Assembly (NCBI GenBank): GCA_013297925.1
Contig: JAAFJC010000016.1
Span: forward strand, 1-55,977
Length of the DNA stretch: 55,977 bases
From: Comamonadaceae bacterium
GTDB lineage: Bacteria; Pseudomonadota; Gammaproteobacteria; Burkholderiales; Burkholderiaceae_C
Direction: 5' to 3'
Positions 7,991 to 16,213 of this stretch are shown one piece after another (the first letter of the stretch is position 1; each line of letters begins with the position of its first letter). The notes beneath the pieces are model-generated. The model ran no database searches, was not told where the DNA came from, and saw only the letters and a program-made list of their open reading frames with translations. A program made the position numbers and the translations under genes.

Positions 7991-9058
7991 ATGGCATCGG
8001 TCGAGCTCAAGCAAGTCGTCAAATCGTATGACGGAAAAAACAACGTCATTCACGGTGTGGATTTGTCTGTCGCGCATGGCGAGTTTGTGGTGTTCGTGGG
8101 CCCCAGCGGTTGCGGTAAATCCACGCTGCTGCGCATGATCGCTGGGCTGGAGGGCATCAGCGGCGGCGATGTGATGATTGATGGCAAGCGCGTGAACGAT
8201 GAGCCACCGCGCAACCGCGATATTGCGATGGTGTTTCAGGATTACGCGCTGTATCCCCACAAGAATCTGTATGACAACATGGCCTTCGGTCTGCGCTTGC
8301 GCGGCACCGATGAAGCGGAGATCAAGCGGCGCGTGATGGATGCGGCTAAGCTGCTTAAGATTGATCACATGCTTGATCGCAAGCCCGGCGCATTGTCGGG
8401 CGGGCAGCGCCAGCGCGTGGCAATTGGCCGCGCCATCGTGCGCCAGCCCAAGGTGTTTCTATTCGATGAACCGCTCTCCAATCTCGATGCGCAATTGCGC
8501 GGCGAAATGCGCAGCGAGATCAAGAAGCTGCATCACCGCTTGGGCGCAACCATCATTTACGTGACGCATGATCAAGTGGAAGCGATGACGCTGGCCGATC
8601 GCATCGCCGTGCTATCTGCGGGCCGCGTGATGCAATACGCCTCGCCGAGCGAGATTTATAACCAGCCCGCTGCCGTGTTCGTGGCGGGCTTCACCGGCTC
8701 GCCGCCGATGAATCTCGTGCCCTGCACGGTGAATGCTGGGCAGATTGATTTGGGTGGGAGTATCGTCATCGCGCTGCCAGCAGGCTTGAATGGCAAAACG
8801 GCTTCGAATCTGAGCTTTGGTATTCGCCCTGAAAACGTAGCACTGAATGCAAGCGAAGGCAGTGTGAGCGTGCCTGCGCAAGTGGTGATCACCGAGCCCT
8901 TGGGCGCAGAAACTTTGGTGACCTTCCAAGTCGGCAATTGTGAAATCGTGGCGCGTTGCCCAGCGAGTTTTGCAGGCAAGCCCGGTGAGCGCATGAGCAT
9001 TCATCTGGCGCAAGAACATATGCATTTGTTTGATGCGGCTTCTGGAGCACATCTATGA
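7991..9058 (+). CDS. Sugar ABC transporter ATP-binding protein (MalK/UgpC type)
   Basis: A 355-residue ATPase of the CUT1 sugar importer family. Walker A is GPSGCGKSTLLR (about residues 37-48), the signature is LSGGQRQRVAIGRA, Walker B is VFLFDEPLSNLDA, and a C-terminal TOBE/regulatory domain follows with FGIRPENVAL. It powers import through the two permeases encoded at 11365-13145. The gene starts 4 bp after the aldolase stop and overlaps the next start in an ATGA, so translation is probably coupled. Confidence 0.95.
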   Translation: MASVELKQVVKSYDGKNNVIHGVDLSVAHGEFVVFVGPSGCGKSTLLRMIAGLEGISGGDVMIDGKRVNDEPPRNRDIAMVFQDYALYPHKNLYDNMAFGLRLRGTDEAEIKRRVMDAAKLLKIDHMLDRKPGALSGGQRQRVAIGRAIVRQPKVFLFDEPLSNLDAQLRGEMRSEIKKLHHRLGATIIYVTHDQVEAMTLADRIAVLSAGRVMQYASPSEIYNQPAAVFVAGFTGSPPMNLVPCTVNAGQIDLGGSIVIALPAGLNGKTASNLSFGIRPENVALNASEGSVSVPAQVVITEPLGAETLVTFQVGNCEIVARCPASFAGKPGERMSIHLAQEHMHLFDAASGAHL

Positions 9059-10032
9059 TATGTAAACCATTCACTATTAAATTAATAGCTGCTTGCGCAG
9101 GTTTTATGCCGGCGATGTGCCTATTTGCCCAACAAAACACCGCTAAGTATCCGGATCGCGCGATCCAAATGATCGTGCCCTTTGGCCCCGGCGGCACAAC
9201 CGACATCATGGCGCGCTTGCTGCAAGACGAGCTGGGTAAAGCCCTTGGTAAAGACACCAGCATCGTGATCGTCAACACCGCAGGCGCAGGCGGCTTGATC
9301 GGCATGCAAAACACCGCGCGCGCCAAACCCGATGGCTACACGATTGCCATGACAACCACGGGCCCGCAAACTTTGCAGCCTGCGCGCCGCGAGAATCCGA
9401 CTTACACGCCCGATCAATTCGACTACATCTGCGGCACTTACGACGTGCCCGTGATGGCGATGGTGGCGCAGGATTCGCCGTTCAAAACCTATTCTGATCT
9501 TGTCAAATTCGCCAAGGCCAATCCCGGCAAGCTCAATTACGGTATCTCAGGCATCGGCGGCGTATTACATCTCTCGATGATCGAGCTCACGCAAGAAAGC
9601 GGCTCGCAAGCGGTGGCCGTGCCCTTCAAAAGCACAGGCGACATGATCGTGCCACTCAAAACGCAGCAAATCCAATTCTTCAACGAAACGCCCACGGTGG
9701 CCACCCAGCATCAATTGCGCCCCTTGATTGCGCTGAGCGATACGCCCGTGCTTGGGTTTGAAAATGTGCCCACAGCTAAATCGCTGAATGTGAAAACGCG
9801 CGGCTCCGTCTGGGGCGGTTTGGTCGCACCCAAAGGCTTGCCTGCAGATATTCGTGCCAAGCTAGAAACGGCTTGCCAAGCTGCGACCAGCACCACGATC
9901 TACAAAGCGCGTGCCCAAGCCGCGTTCACGCCCTTGGCCTATCGCACAGGCGACCAATTCAAGCGCTTTGCCTTGGCCGAGCACGATAAATTCAAGCAAG
10001 TTGTGAAGCAGCACAATTTGCAGGAAAAATAA
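9055..10032 (+). CDS. Bug-family tripartite tricarboxylate receptor, repeat-derived signal peptide
   Basis: A 325-residue periplasmic receptor of the Bug/TctC family: YPDRAIQMIVPFGPGGTTDIMARLLQ at the mature N-terminus and LNYGISGIGGVLHLSM in the middle are typical. It overlaps the ABC ATPase by 4 bp and precedes the CUT1 binding protein, an odd place for a Bug receptor because no TctA/TctB membrane partners are nearby. Residues 7-20 of the signal peptide (TIKLIAACAGFMPA) are encoded by a copy of the 41-bp element. Likely cleavage is after LFA, before QQN. The ligand is unknown; a sugar acid or other carboxylate would fit the locus. Confidence 0.92.
   Translation: MICKPFTIKLIAACAGFMPAMCLFAQQNTAKYPDRAIQMIVPFGPGGTTDIMARLLQDELGKALGKDTSIVIVNTAGAGGLIGMQNTARAKPDGYTIAMTTTGPQTLQPARRENPTYTPDQFDYICGTYDVPVMAMVAQDSPFKTYSDLVKFAKANPGKLNYGISGIGGVLHLSMIELTQESGSQAVAVPFKSTGDMIVPLKTQQIQFFNETPTVATQHQLRPLIALSDTPVLGFENVPTAKSLNVKTRGSVWGGLVAPKGLPADIRAKLETACQAATSTTIYKARAQAAFTPLAYRTGDQFKRFALAEHDKFKQVVKQHNLQEK
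9073..9113 (+). repeat. 41-bp dispersed element, copy 2 (in signal peptide)
   Basis: ACTAT-N7-ATAGC hairpin followed by TGCTTGCGCAG and ATGCCGGC. Sense orientation in the Bug receptor gene, encoding residues 7-20. Confidence 0.9.
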
Positions 10033-10074
10033 GCCCTGCTATTGCCCACTTAATTTTCAATGAAGGAGACTCTT

Positions 10075-11343
10075 ATGAAACGCCGTTATTTATCTACCCT
10101 GGTTGCCGTGACATTGGGCGCTGCTGTGAGCCTCACCGCCTACGCGCAGCAAACCACTCTTCGCGTGTTCTCGGGGGGCACCAACCAACGCCCTGACCTC
10201 ATGCGCAAACTCTTTGACGAGTATCAAAAAGCAAATCCAAACGTCAAGATTGAAATTGAAACGGGTGGCGCAACCTCTGAGTTGCAGCGTCAATACCTCT
10301 CGACCGTTTTGAACGCTAAGGACTCAGCAATTGACATTTATCTGATAGATATTGTCAATCCTGCTCAATATTTTTCAGCAGGCTGGCTGGAGCCACTGGA
10401 CAAATACGTGGGTGGGCCCGCTGTGATGAAGAATTATTTGCCGGTTTACGCGAAGTCGAATGTCATCAACGGCAAAGTGGCCGCGATGCCGGGCTTTGCT
10501 GATGCGATGTTTATGTACTACCGCAAAGATCTGCTGGATAAGCATGGTGTCAAAGAGCCTAAGACTTGGGATGAGCTGTCTATAGCTGCTCGCAAAGTCA
10601 CAAGCGCTGAAAAGAGCACGATGCCGAATTTGCAAGGCCTTTCGATCCAAGGCGCTCCCATTGAAGGCACGGTTTGTACCTTCTTGCTGCCCTACTGGAG
10701 CCAAGGAAAAAGCTTCAATGATGGCAATGGCAAGATGACTTTGGACAAATCTGCCGCAGTCAAAGGCATGGATACTTGGCTCAAGTTGGTTGACGAAGGC
10801 GTGATCAAGAAAAATGTCGCTGAGGTCACGACCCCCGCGACAGTCAACGAATTCAAAGCTGGCAATGTTTTGTTTGGTATCAGCTGGGGCTTCGCATGGG
10901 AGCGCTTCCAATCTGACAAAGACTCATTGGTGGCGGGCAAAGTGGGTGTGATGCCCCTGCCTGCTGTGACGGGCGGGAAGAGCGCAACCTGTGTGGGCGG
11001 GTGGCAATGGGCGGTCAGCGCGTTTAGCAAAAGCAAGCCCCAGGCTGCAAATTTAGTTAAGTTTATGTCGGCTCCACCTGCGTCGCAATTCTTGGCGCGC
11101 GAGGGCTCATTGCTGCCAACTTCTGAAGCTGGTTTCAAAAGCGCCGACGTGATTCGAAAGAATCCTTGGTTCTTGCAAGCCATGCCGGTGGTGATGGCTG
11201 GTCAAAGCCGCCCCAACAGCGCCCAATATGGTCAGGTCAGCGATGTGATTCGTACGACCACGAGTGCGATGCTCGCCCGTACCAAGACCTCGGAGGCTGG
11301 TGTCGCCGAGATTGAAAGCCGTTTGACCCGCGTGATGCGTTGA
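10075..11343 (+). CDS. Sugar ABC transporter substrate-binding protein (CUT1)
   Basis: A 422-residue periplasmic sugar-binding protein of the MalE-like family. The signal peptide is MKRRYLSTLVAVTLGAAVSL with likely cleavage after AYA. The start at 10075 is chosen because GAAGGAG lies 9-12 bp upstream; an ATG 15 bp earlier sits on top of this ribosome site. Typical features are the DLMRKLFDEYQKANPNVKIEIE segment after the signal and the WSQGKSFNDGNGKMTLD region. It delivers the sugar to the two permeases that follow directly. Confidence 0.93.
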   Translation: MKRRYLSTLVAVTLGAAVSLTAYAQQTTLRVFSGGTNQRPDLMRKLFDEYQKANPNVKIEIETGGATSELQRQYLSTVLNAKDSAIDIYLIDIVNPAQYFSAGWLEPLDKYVGGPAVMKNYLPVYAKSNVINGKVAAMPGFADAMFMYYRKDLLDKHGVKEPKTWDELSIAARKVTSAEKSTMPNLQGLSIQGAPIEGTVCTFLLPYWSQGKSFNDGNGKMTLDKSAAVKGMDTWLKLVDEGVIKKNVAEVTTPATVNEFKAGNVLFGISWGFAWERFQSDKDSLVAGKVGVMPLPAVTGGKSATCVGGWQWAVSAFSKSKPQAANLVKFMSAPPASQFLAREGSLLPTSEAGFKSADVIRKNPWFLQAMPVVMAGQSRPNSAQYGQVSDVIRTTTSAMLARTKTSEAGVAEIESRLTRVMR

Positions 11344-11364
11344 TAGCGATAAGAGGCTGTTGAG

Positions 11365-12267
11365 ATGAGCATGACGCGCTTGCGAGACCCCAGTGAGAAA
11401 ACACTGGGCTTTCTGCTGCTATTGCCCGCGTTTATTCTGCTGGCAATGATTGTTGTGTATCCGATTGGCAAGTTGATCTTCAACAGCTTCTTTGATCTAA
11501 GATTATCCGGTGGTGACGGGCAGGCAAAGTTCGTTGGTTTCGAAAACTATGTATTGGTTTGGCAGGATGCTGATTTTTGGAATGCTACGAAGAACACCGT
11601 CTTGATCACGCTCATCACTGTGCCGGGAGCTCTTGTTGTGGGGCTCGGGCTGGCAATGTTGGCGAATCTGCCCTTCAAACGCAAATGGCCTGTGCGCTTG
11701 GCCTTGCTCCTTCCTTGGGCCTTGCCTTTGAGTTTTGCTGGTTTGATCTTCGCTTGGTTTTTTCATACCGAATATGGCCTTGTCAACGACGTGCTGCGTA
11801 GACTTGGCCTATCAACCCAAGACAGTGCAACCATGTGGCTGTTGCGCCCTGGTTGGGCGTTTACTGCAATTTGCATCACGATCATCTGGAAAACCAGTTC
11901 TTTCATGGCGCTCATCTTGCTCGCGGGCCTACAGATGATTCCGAAGTCACTGTACGAAGCTGCAGATGTGGACGGCGCGAGTAAGTGGCAGCAGTTTTGT
12001 CAGATCACGATACCAATGCTGATGCCTAGCATCATTGTGGCGCTGATTTTCAGAACGATCACGGCTCTACAAACCTTTGATATTCCCTATACGATGACTA
12101 AGGGAGGCCCCGGCAACTCTACCGAGACTTTGGCGATGCTGATTCATAAGACTACTATTGAGTATCTGGATGTGGGTTATGGATCGACCTTGGCCGTTTT
12201 CATGTTCGTCATTTCTTTGTTTATCACAGGCTTTTATCTCAAGCGCGTCGGCTCCAACGCCCAGTAG
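11365..12267 (+). CDS. Sugar ABC transporter permease (MalF/UgpA type)
   Basis: A 300-residue inner-membrane protein with about six hydrophobic segments, the first at LLLLPAFILLAMIVVYPIG. The EAA loop YEAADVDGASKWQQFCQITI, which docks to the ATPase, is intact. It starts 21 bp after the binding-protein gene and is followed by the second permease after 44 bp, giving the usual CUT1 order. Confidence 0.94.
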   Translation: MSMTRLRDPSEKTLGFLLLLPAFILLAMIVVYPIGKLIFNSFFDLRLSGGDGQAKFVGFENYVLVWQDADFWNATKNTVLITLITVPGALVVGLGLAMLANLPFKRKWPVRLALLLPWALPLSFAGLIFAWFFHTEYGLVNDVLRRLGLSTQDSATMWLLRPGWAFTAICITIIWKTSSFMALILLAGLQMIPKSLYEAADVDGASKWQQFCQITIPMLMPSIIVALIFRTITALQTFDIPYTMTKGGPGNSTETLAMLIHKTTIEYLDVGYGSTLAVFMFVISLFITGFYLKRVGSNAQ

Positions 12268-12311
12268 AAGTCTGTCCTATTTAAATCACCTACTCACCGA
12301 GATCGCTGATC

Positions 12312-13145
12312 GTGACGCTACCAGACTGGACCTCTCGCCAATTGCGCCTGATCGCCGCCGGGATTGTCGTGATCAATGGATTTTTTCCGGCGGTTTGGAT
12401 TTTGTTCACCTCGCTGAAAAATGAGGTTGAATTGGTCAAAAAGCCGATCACGTATTGGCCACACAATCCCACTATGCAGAATTATGTGCAGGCTTTTACA
12501 GATCAGCCCTTGCTGCTGTACTTAGGCAATAGTTTTGCAGTGGCGTTGTTATCGACAGCGTTGACTCTGGTGATTGCTTCTTTCGCCGCCTACGCTATAG
12601 CGCGCCTCAATCTCAAGCGCCGCAAGCTGATATTGACTTGCATCATTGCCTCTAGCATGTTCCCGCTGGTGACTTTGCTGGTGCCCATTTTCGAGACGAT
12701 GCGCACGCTGGATTTGCTCAACACCTATACCGCGCTTGTGCTCCCGTATACCGTATTGAGCTTGCCAGTTTGTACCTTGGTGTTGGTGAGCTTTTTCCAA
12801 AGCATTCCCAAAGATCTGGAAAACGCAGCCATGATCGATGGCTGCACGCGGCTAGGTGCGCTTTGGCGCGTGGTTGTGCCGCTGGCAGCGCCGGGCGTTT
12901 TTACCGCAAGCATTTTGGCTTTTGTGAATTCGTGGGACGAATTTCTGCTGGCCTTGTCACTCAACTCCAGCGCAGCGATGCGCACAGCCCCGGTCGGCAT
13001 TACTTTGTATCAGGGTGAATTCGCTTTTCCTTGGCCGATCATTTCCGCAGCTTTGATTGTCACCATCGTGCCCGTTGCTGTGTTGATTGCGATTTTTCAA
13101 GAGCGTGTTGTGGGTGGGTTGACGCAAGGTGGTCTTAAGGGCTAG
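12312..13145 (+). CDS. Sugar ABC transporter permease (MalG/UgpE type)
   Basis: A 277-residue inner-membrane permease with about six membrane segments and the EAA loop ENAAMIDGCTRLGALWRVVV. The start is a GTG; no in-frame ATG fits the N-terminus. It forms the heterodimeric channel with the preceding permease. A hairpin-rich repeat lies immediately downstream and may end or attenuate this part of the operon. Confidence 0.92.
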   Translation: MTLPDWTSRQLRLIAAGIVVINGFFPAVWILFTSLKNEVELVKKPITYWPHNPTMQNYVQAFTDQPLLLYLGNSFAVALLSTALTLVIASFAAYAIARLNLKRRKLILTCIIASSMFPLVTLLVPIFETMRTLDLLNTYTALVLPYTVLSLPVCTLVLVSFFQSIPKDLENAAMIDGCTRLGALWRVVVPLAAPGVFTASILAFVNSWDEFLLALSLNSSAAMRTAPVGITLYQGEFAFPWPIISAALIVTIVPVAVLIAIFQERVVGGLTQGGLKG

Positions 13146-13151
13146 AAGATG

Positions 13152-13218
13152 AACACCCCCGAGCGGCTTTGCCGCTCCCCCTCAAGGGGGCGACGCTGAT
13201 GGCCTGGCAAAGCCAGAT
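13152..13218. repeat. REP-like triple-hairpin repeat
   Basis: Three short hairpins in a row: 13161-13167 with 13171-13177 (GAGCGGC arm, TTT loop), 13177-13182 with 13185-13190 (CCCCCT arm) and 13204-13208 with 13212-13216 (CTGGC arm, AAA loop). From memory, similar C/G-rich palindromes are scattered in Comamonadaceae genomes. It lies between the permease and the oxidoreductase. Confidence 0.75.
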
Positions 13219-13266
13219 CCATAGCATCTGCTTGAAAAGACACTACTCTTTATATACGGCGTGAAC

Positions 13267-14391
13267 ATGAACCAAATCATTCGTTACGGCATCATCGGCT
13301 GCGGCAGCATGGGCAGGGAGCATATTTTGAATTTGCTCTCGACTGACGATGTGCAGATCACCGCATTGCAAGATCCTCACAAGCCGAGCATTGATGCCTC
13401 ATTGGCTTTGCTGCGCAGCGCTGCCGTGCAGCCTAAAGTCTTCGAATCTGTGAGCGCTATGCTCGACAGCGGCTTGTGTGACGCGGTGGTCGTTGGCACG
13501 CCGAATTTTACGCACGCAACGATCCTGCGTGAAGTGCTCGCGGCTGATGTGCATGTGCTGGCCGAGAAGCCGCTCGTCACCAAGATGGAAGATGGCTTGG
13601 ATCTCGTCAAACGTGGTAAAGGTAGAAAAAAAGTCACTTGGGTGGCTCAAGAGTATCGCTATATGCCGCCCGTGGCCGAGCTGATTCGCTTGGCGCATGC
13701 GGGCGAGTGTGGCACGCTGCAGCAAGTGGCGATCCGTGAGCATCGCGAGCCGTTTTATCCGAAGGTGGGCGATTGGAATCGCTTCTCGGCGAATACCGGC
13801 GGCACGCTGGTGGAGAAGTGCTGCCACTATTTCAATTTGATGGATCACATTTTGCGCGAGCAGCCAGTGAAAGTATTTGCCAGTGGCGGCCAGCGCGTGA
13901 ATCATTTGAGTGAAAAATATGAAGGCAAAACACCAGATATTTTGGACAGCGCTTTCGTGATTGTGGAATACCCAAGCGGTGCACGTGCTTCGCTCGATCT
14001 GTGCATGTTTGCCGAAAACAGTGTGGACAACGAGCACATCAGTGTGGTCGGATCAGAAGGCAAGATTGAATCGCTGATTCCCTCGCTCACGCTGCGCGTG
14101 GGCCGCCGCGAGGATTGGGGTAAGCGTGAGGTGTGGGGGCAGGTTTCCGGCACTGGCCGTGGTGTGTCTACTAGGCGCGTTTGGGATACCAATATTCGCT
14201 ACGGCGGTCAGCACTTTGGTGCGAGCTGGATTGAGCATCAGAAGTTTGCCAAAGCGATCCGAGAGGGTTTGCCCGCTGAGATTTCGCTCGAAGAAGGCTT
14301 GCGCAGCGTGGCCACGGGCATGGCTGCGCATCGCAGCATTGAGACCGGGCAGGCTGTGTTGCTCAGCGATATGATTCCCTCCGTCTTATAG
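13267..14391 (+). CDS. Gfo/Idh/MocA-family NAD(P)-dependent oxidoreductase
   Basis: About 374 residues from the ATG at 13267; an in-frame GTG two codons upstream (13261) is an alternative start. A Rossmann fold opens with YGIIGCGSMGREH, and the family catalytic motif AEKPL is present, followed by the substrate-domain segment NTGGTLVEKCCHYFNLMDH. It would oxidise or reduce a sugar or sugar derivative with NAD(P). In this locus it is a second candidate sugar dehydrogenase beside the SDR at 16214. Substrate unknown. Confidence 0.88.
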   Translation: MNQIIRYGIIGCGSMGREHILNLLSTDDVQITALQDPHKPSIDASLALLRSAAVQPKVFESVSAMLDSGLCDAVVVGTPNFTHATILREVLAADVHVLAEKPLVTKMEDGLDLVKRGKGRKKVTWVAQEYRYMPPVAELIRLAHAGECGTLQQVAIREHREPFYPKVGDWNRFSANTGGTLVEKCCHYFNLMDHILREQPVKVFASGGQRVNHLSEKYEGKTPDILDSAFVIVEYPSGARASLDLCMFAENSVDNEHISVVGSEGKIESLIPSLTLRVGRREDWGKREVWGQVSGTGRGVSTRRVWDTNIRYGGQHFGASWIEHQKFAKAIREGLPAEISLEEGLRSVATGMAAHRSIETGQAVLLSDMIPSVL

Positions 14392-14418
14392 AGAAATTTA
14401 AAGGGAAAGTAGTGATTC

Positions 14419-14459
14419 GCCGGCATGAAATCTACGCATTTAGCTATAAATATGATAGC
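14419..14459 (-). repeat. 41-bp dispersed element, copy 3 (at epimerase start)
   Basis: Reverse orientation. GCTAT-N7-ATAGC hairpin with a 5-bp stem. It contains the in-frame ATG codons at 14425 and 14452 that are the candidate starts of the aldose epimerase. Confidence 0.8.
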
Positions 14460-15300
14460 AATTAATTTTGGCGATCTGAGGCTTCATGTGCGCCCTGATA
14501 TGGGTGGATGTATCGAAGGGCTGTGGTGGCGTGGTCAGCCGGTGTTGCGCTCTAGTGAAGCGGGTAGCTTGCGCAATGTACGGCTCTCGGCCAGCTATCC
14601 GCTGATTCCGTTTTCCAACCGTGTGGCGCAAGCCAAGCTGGTGTGGAATGGTACAAGCCATCCGCTGGTGAAGAATTTCGACGGCGAGGAGCACAGCATT
14701 CATGGTGTGGGTTGGTTGCGTGCATGGCAGGTGCTGGAGCAATCGGCAGACTTCTGCATGCTTAGCTTGGAGCACGCGGCTGATAGCGCATGGCCTTTTG
14801 CTTTTGATGCCTCGCAAACCTTTCGTCTTCACGGCAATGCGCTAGAGATGACGATGAGCATCACCAATCAATCAGCTCAAGCTGCTCCTGTAGGGCTGGG
14901 CTGGCATCCATATTTTGTGAAGCGCAGCGCATCAAAGATTGCGTTCGATGCCAGCGGTATTTGGCAAATGAGCGCAGAAAAGTTGCCCACGGCCTTGCAA
15001 GCCAGCGCCGGGCTTAAGCAAGACTGCGGCAGCTTGGCCGTTGACAATTGTTTTGAGGGCTGGAGCGGTAAAGTGGCGCTGCATGATGAAGTGATGCGGA
15101 TTGACATTGAATCGGATATGCGCCGCTTGGTGGTGTTTACCGCGCCGGGCAGGGATTTCGTTGCGATTGAGCCGGTGAGCCATGCCAATAACGCGATGAA
15201 TGCTGTAAGTGCAGAAGAATCTGCGGCGCGCGGCGTGGTGACGCTGCAGCCCGGACAATCATGGCAAGTCTCCATGCAAATTTCTGTGAGCCCACCATGA
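14452..15300 (+). CDS. Aldose 1-epimerase (galactose mutarotase family)
   Basis: About 282 residues from the ATG at 14452, or 291 from the ATG at 14425; both ATGs lie in a copy of the 41-bp element. The family pattern is clear: MGGCIEGLWWRGQPVL, YPLIPFSNRVAQA, SIHGVGWLRAW and GLGWHPYFVK (substrate-binding His), then the acidic region near FVAIEPVSHANNAMN. It would interconvert alpha and beta anomers so the dehydrogenase gets the right one. The stop overlaps the lactonase start (ATGA). Neither start has a good ribosome site. Confidence 0.88.
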   Translation: MIAINFGDLRLHVRPDMGGCIEGLWWRGQPVLRSSEAGSLRNVRLSASYPLIPFSNRVAQAKLVWNGTSHPLVKNFDGEEHSIHGVGWLRAWQVLEQSADFCMLSLEHAADSAWPFAFDASQTFRLHGNALEMTMSITNQSAQAAPVGLGWHPYFVKRSASKIAFDASGIWQMSAEKLPTALQASAGLKQDCGSLAVDNCFEGWSGKVALHDEVMRIDIESDMRRLVVFTAPGRDFVAIEPVSHANNAMNAVSAEESAARGVVTLQPGQSWQVSMQISVSPP

Positions 15301-16208
15301 CAGTCTGGAATCAAGTTACGTCCACGCCATCCATCCTTGGCGAGAGCCCGTTTTGGCATCCGCAGGAGCAGATGCTCTATTGGGCAGATATTGCAGGCTG
15401 CAAAGTGCATCGCATCAATCCTTTGATGGGCGATGTGGAAACTTGGGCAATGCCAAGTGAGCCTGGTTGCTTTGCGCCAACCAAGCGTGGAGGCTTCATC
15501 ATCGCCTTGCGAGATCGCATCGTGCGTGCGCAAGCTTGGAGTGGTGAATTGAAGTTGCTCACCATGATCAACCACGATGCCAGCACAACCCGCAGCAACG
15601 ATGGCAAATGCGATCCAGCAGGGCGCTTCTGGGTCGGCACGATGTTTGAGCCGCGTACAGCTCCCAATGCGCAGTTGCTCTGCTGGGATGGCCAAGCTGT
15701 GCAATTCAAGCAAGGCAATGCGATAGTGGCTAATGCGCTGGCCTTTTCGCCTGATGGCAAAACAGTCTATTGGGCTGACACGCCGCAACACAAAATTTGG
15801 GCTTGGGATTTTGACGGCGCAACCAGTGCCATGACAAACCAGCGCGTCTTCAAAGAATTTGCCGCCAAGCCCGCTGGCTGGGTGAGCGGGCTACCAGCCA
15901 ACGGTGGCTATGGCGGCAGGCCGGATGGCGCGGCGGTGGATGCTCAAGGCAATCTCTGGGTGGCGATGTTCGAAGGCAAGCGGGTGGTGCAGCTGTCTCC
16001 AAGCGGTGTTGAGCTGCAAAGCATCGAAGCACCTGTGACTACTTGCACTATGCCCGCGTTTGGCGGCGACGATATGCAGACCCTCTATCTCACCAGCGCA
16101 CGCCACAATCGCAGCGAAGAAGAGCTCAAAGGCGAGCCGCAGATGGGTTGTGTGTTCAGCATGCGTGTGAATATGGCTGGCCTGCCTGTGAATTTTTATT
16201 CGGATTGA
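15297..16208 (+). CDS. SMP-30/gluconolactonase-family sugar lactonase
   Basis: A 303-residue six-bladed propeller lactonase. The start at 15297 is chosen because it overlaps the epimerase stop and gives the family N-terminus SILGESPFWHPQEQMLYWAD, whose Glu is a metal ligand. Other landmarks are RSNDGKCDPAGRFWVGTM, NALAFSPDGKTVYWADTP and GAAVDAQGNLWVAMFEG. It would hydrolyse the aldonolactone made by the dehydrogenase to the aldonate used by the dehydratase at 5300. The next gene starts 5 bp downstream. Confidence 0.92.
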   Translation: MTVWNQVTSTPSILGESPFWHPQEQMLYWADIAGCKVHRINPLMGDVETWAMPSEPGCFAPTKRGGFIIALRDRIVRAQAWSGELKLLTMINHDASTTRSNDGKCDPAGRFWVGTMFEPRTAPNAQLLCWDGQAVQFKQGNAIVANALAFSPDGKTVYWADTPQHKIWAWDFDGATSAMTNQRVFKEFAAKPAGWVSGLPANGGYGGRPDGAAVDAQGNLWVAMFEGKRVVQLSPSGVELQSIEAPVTTCTMPAFGGDDMQTLYLTSARHNRSEEELKGEPQMGCVFSMRVNMAGLPVNFYSD

Positions 16209-16213
16209 TTGAA

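Noticed and set aside
10574-10595. TATAGCTGCTCGCAAAG in the sugar-binding protein gene
   Set aside because: Too short, no hairpin partner, and the residues (IAARKV) are normal for the family.
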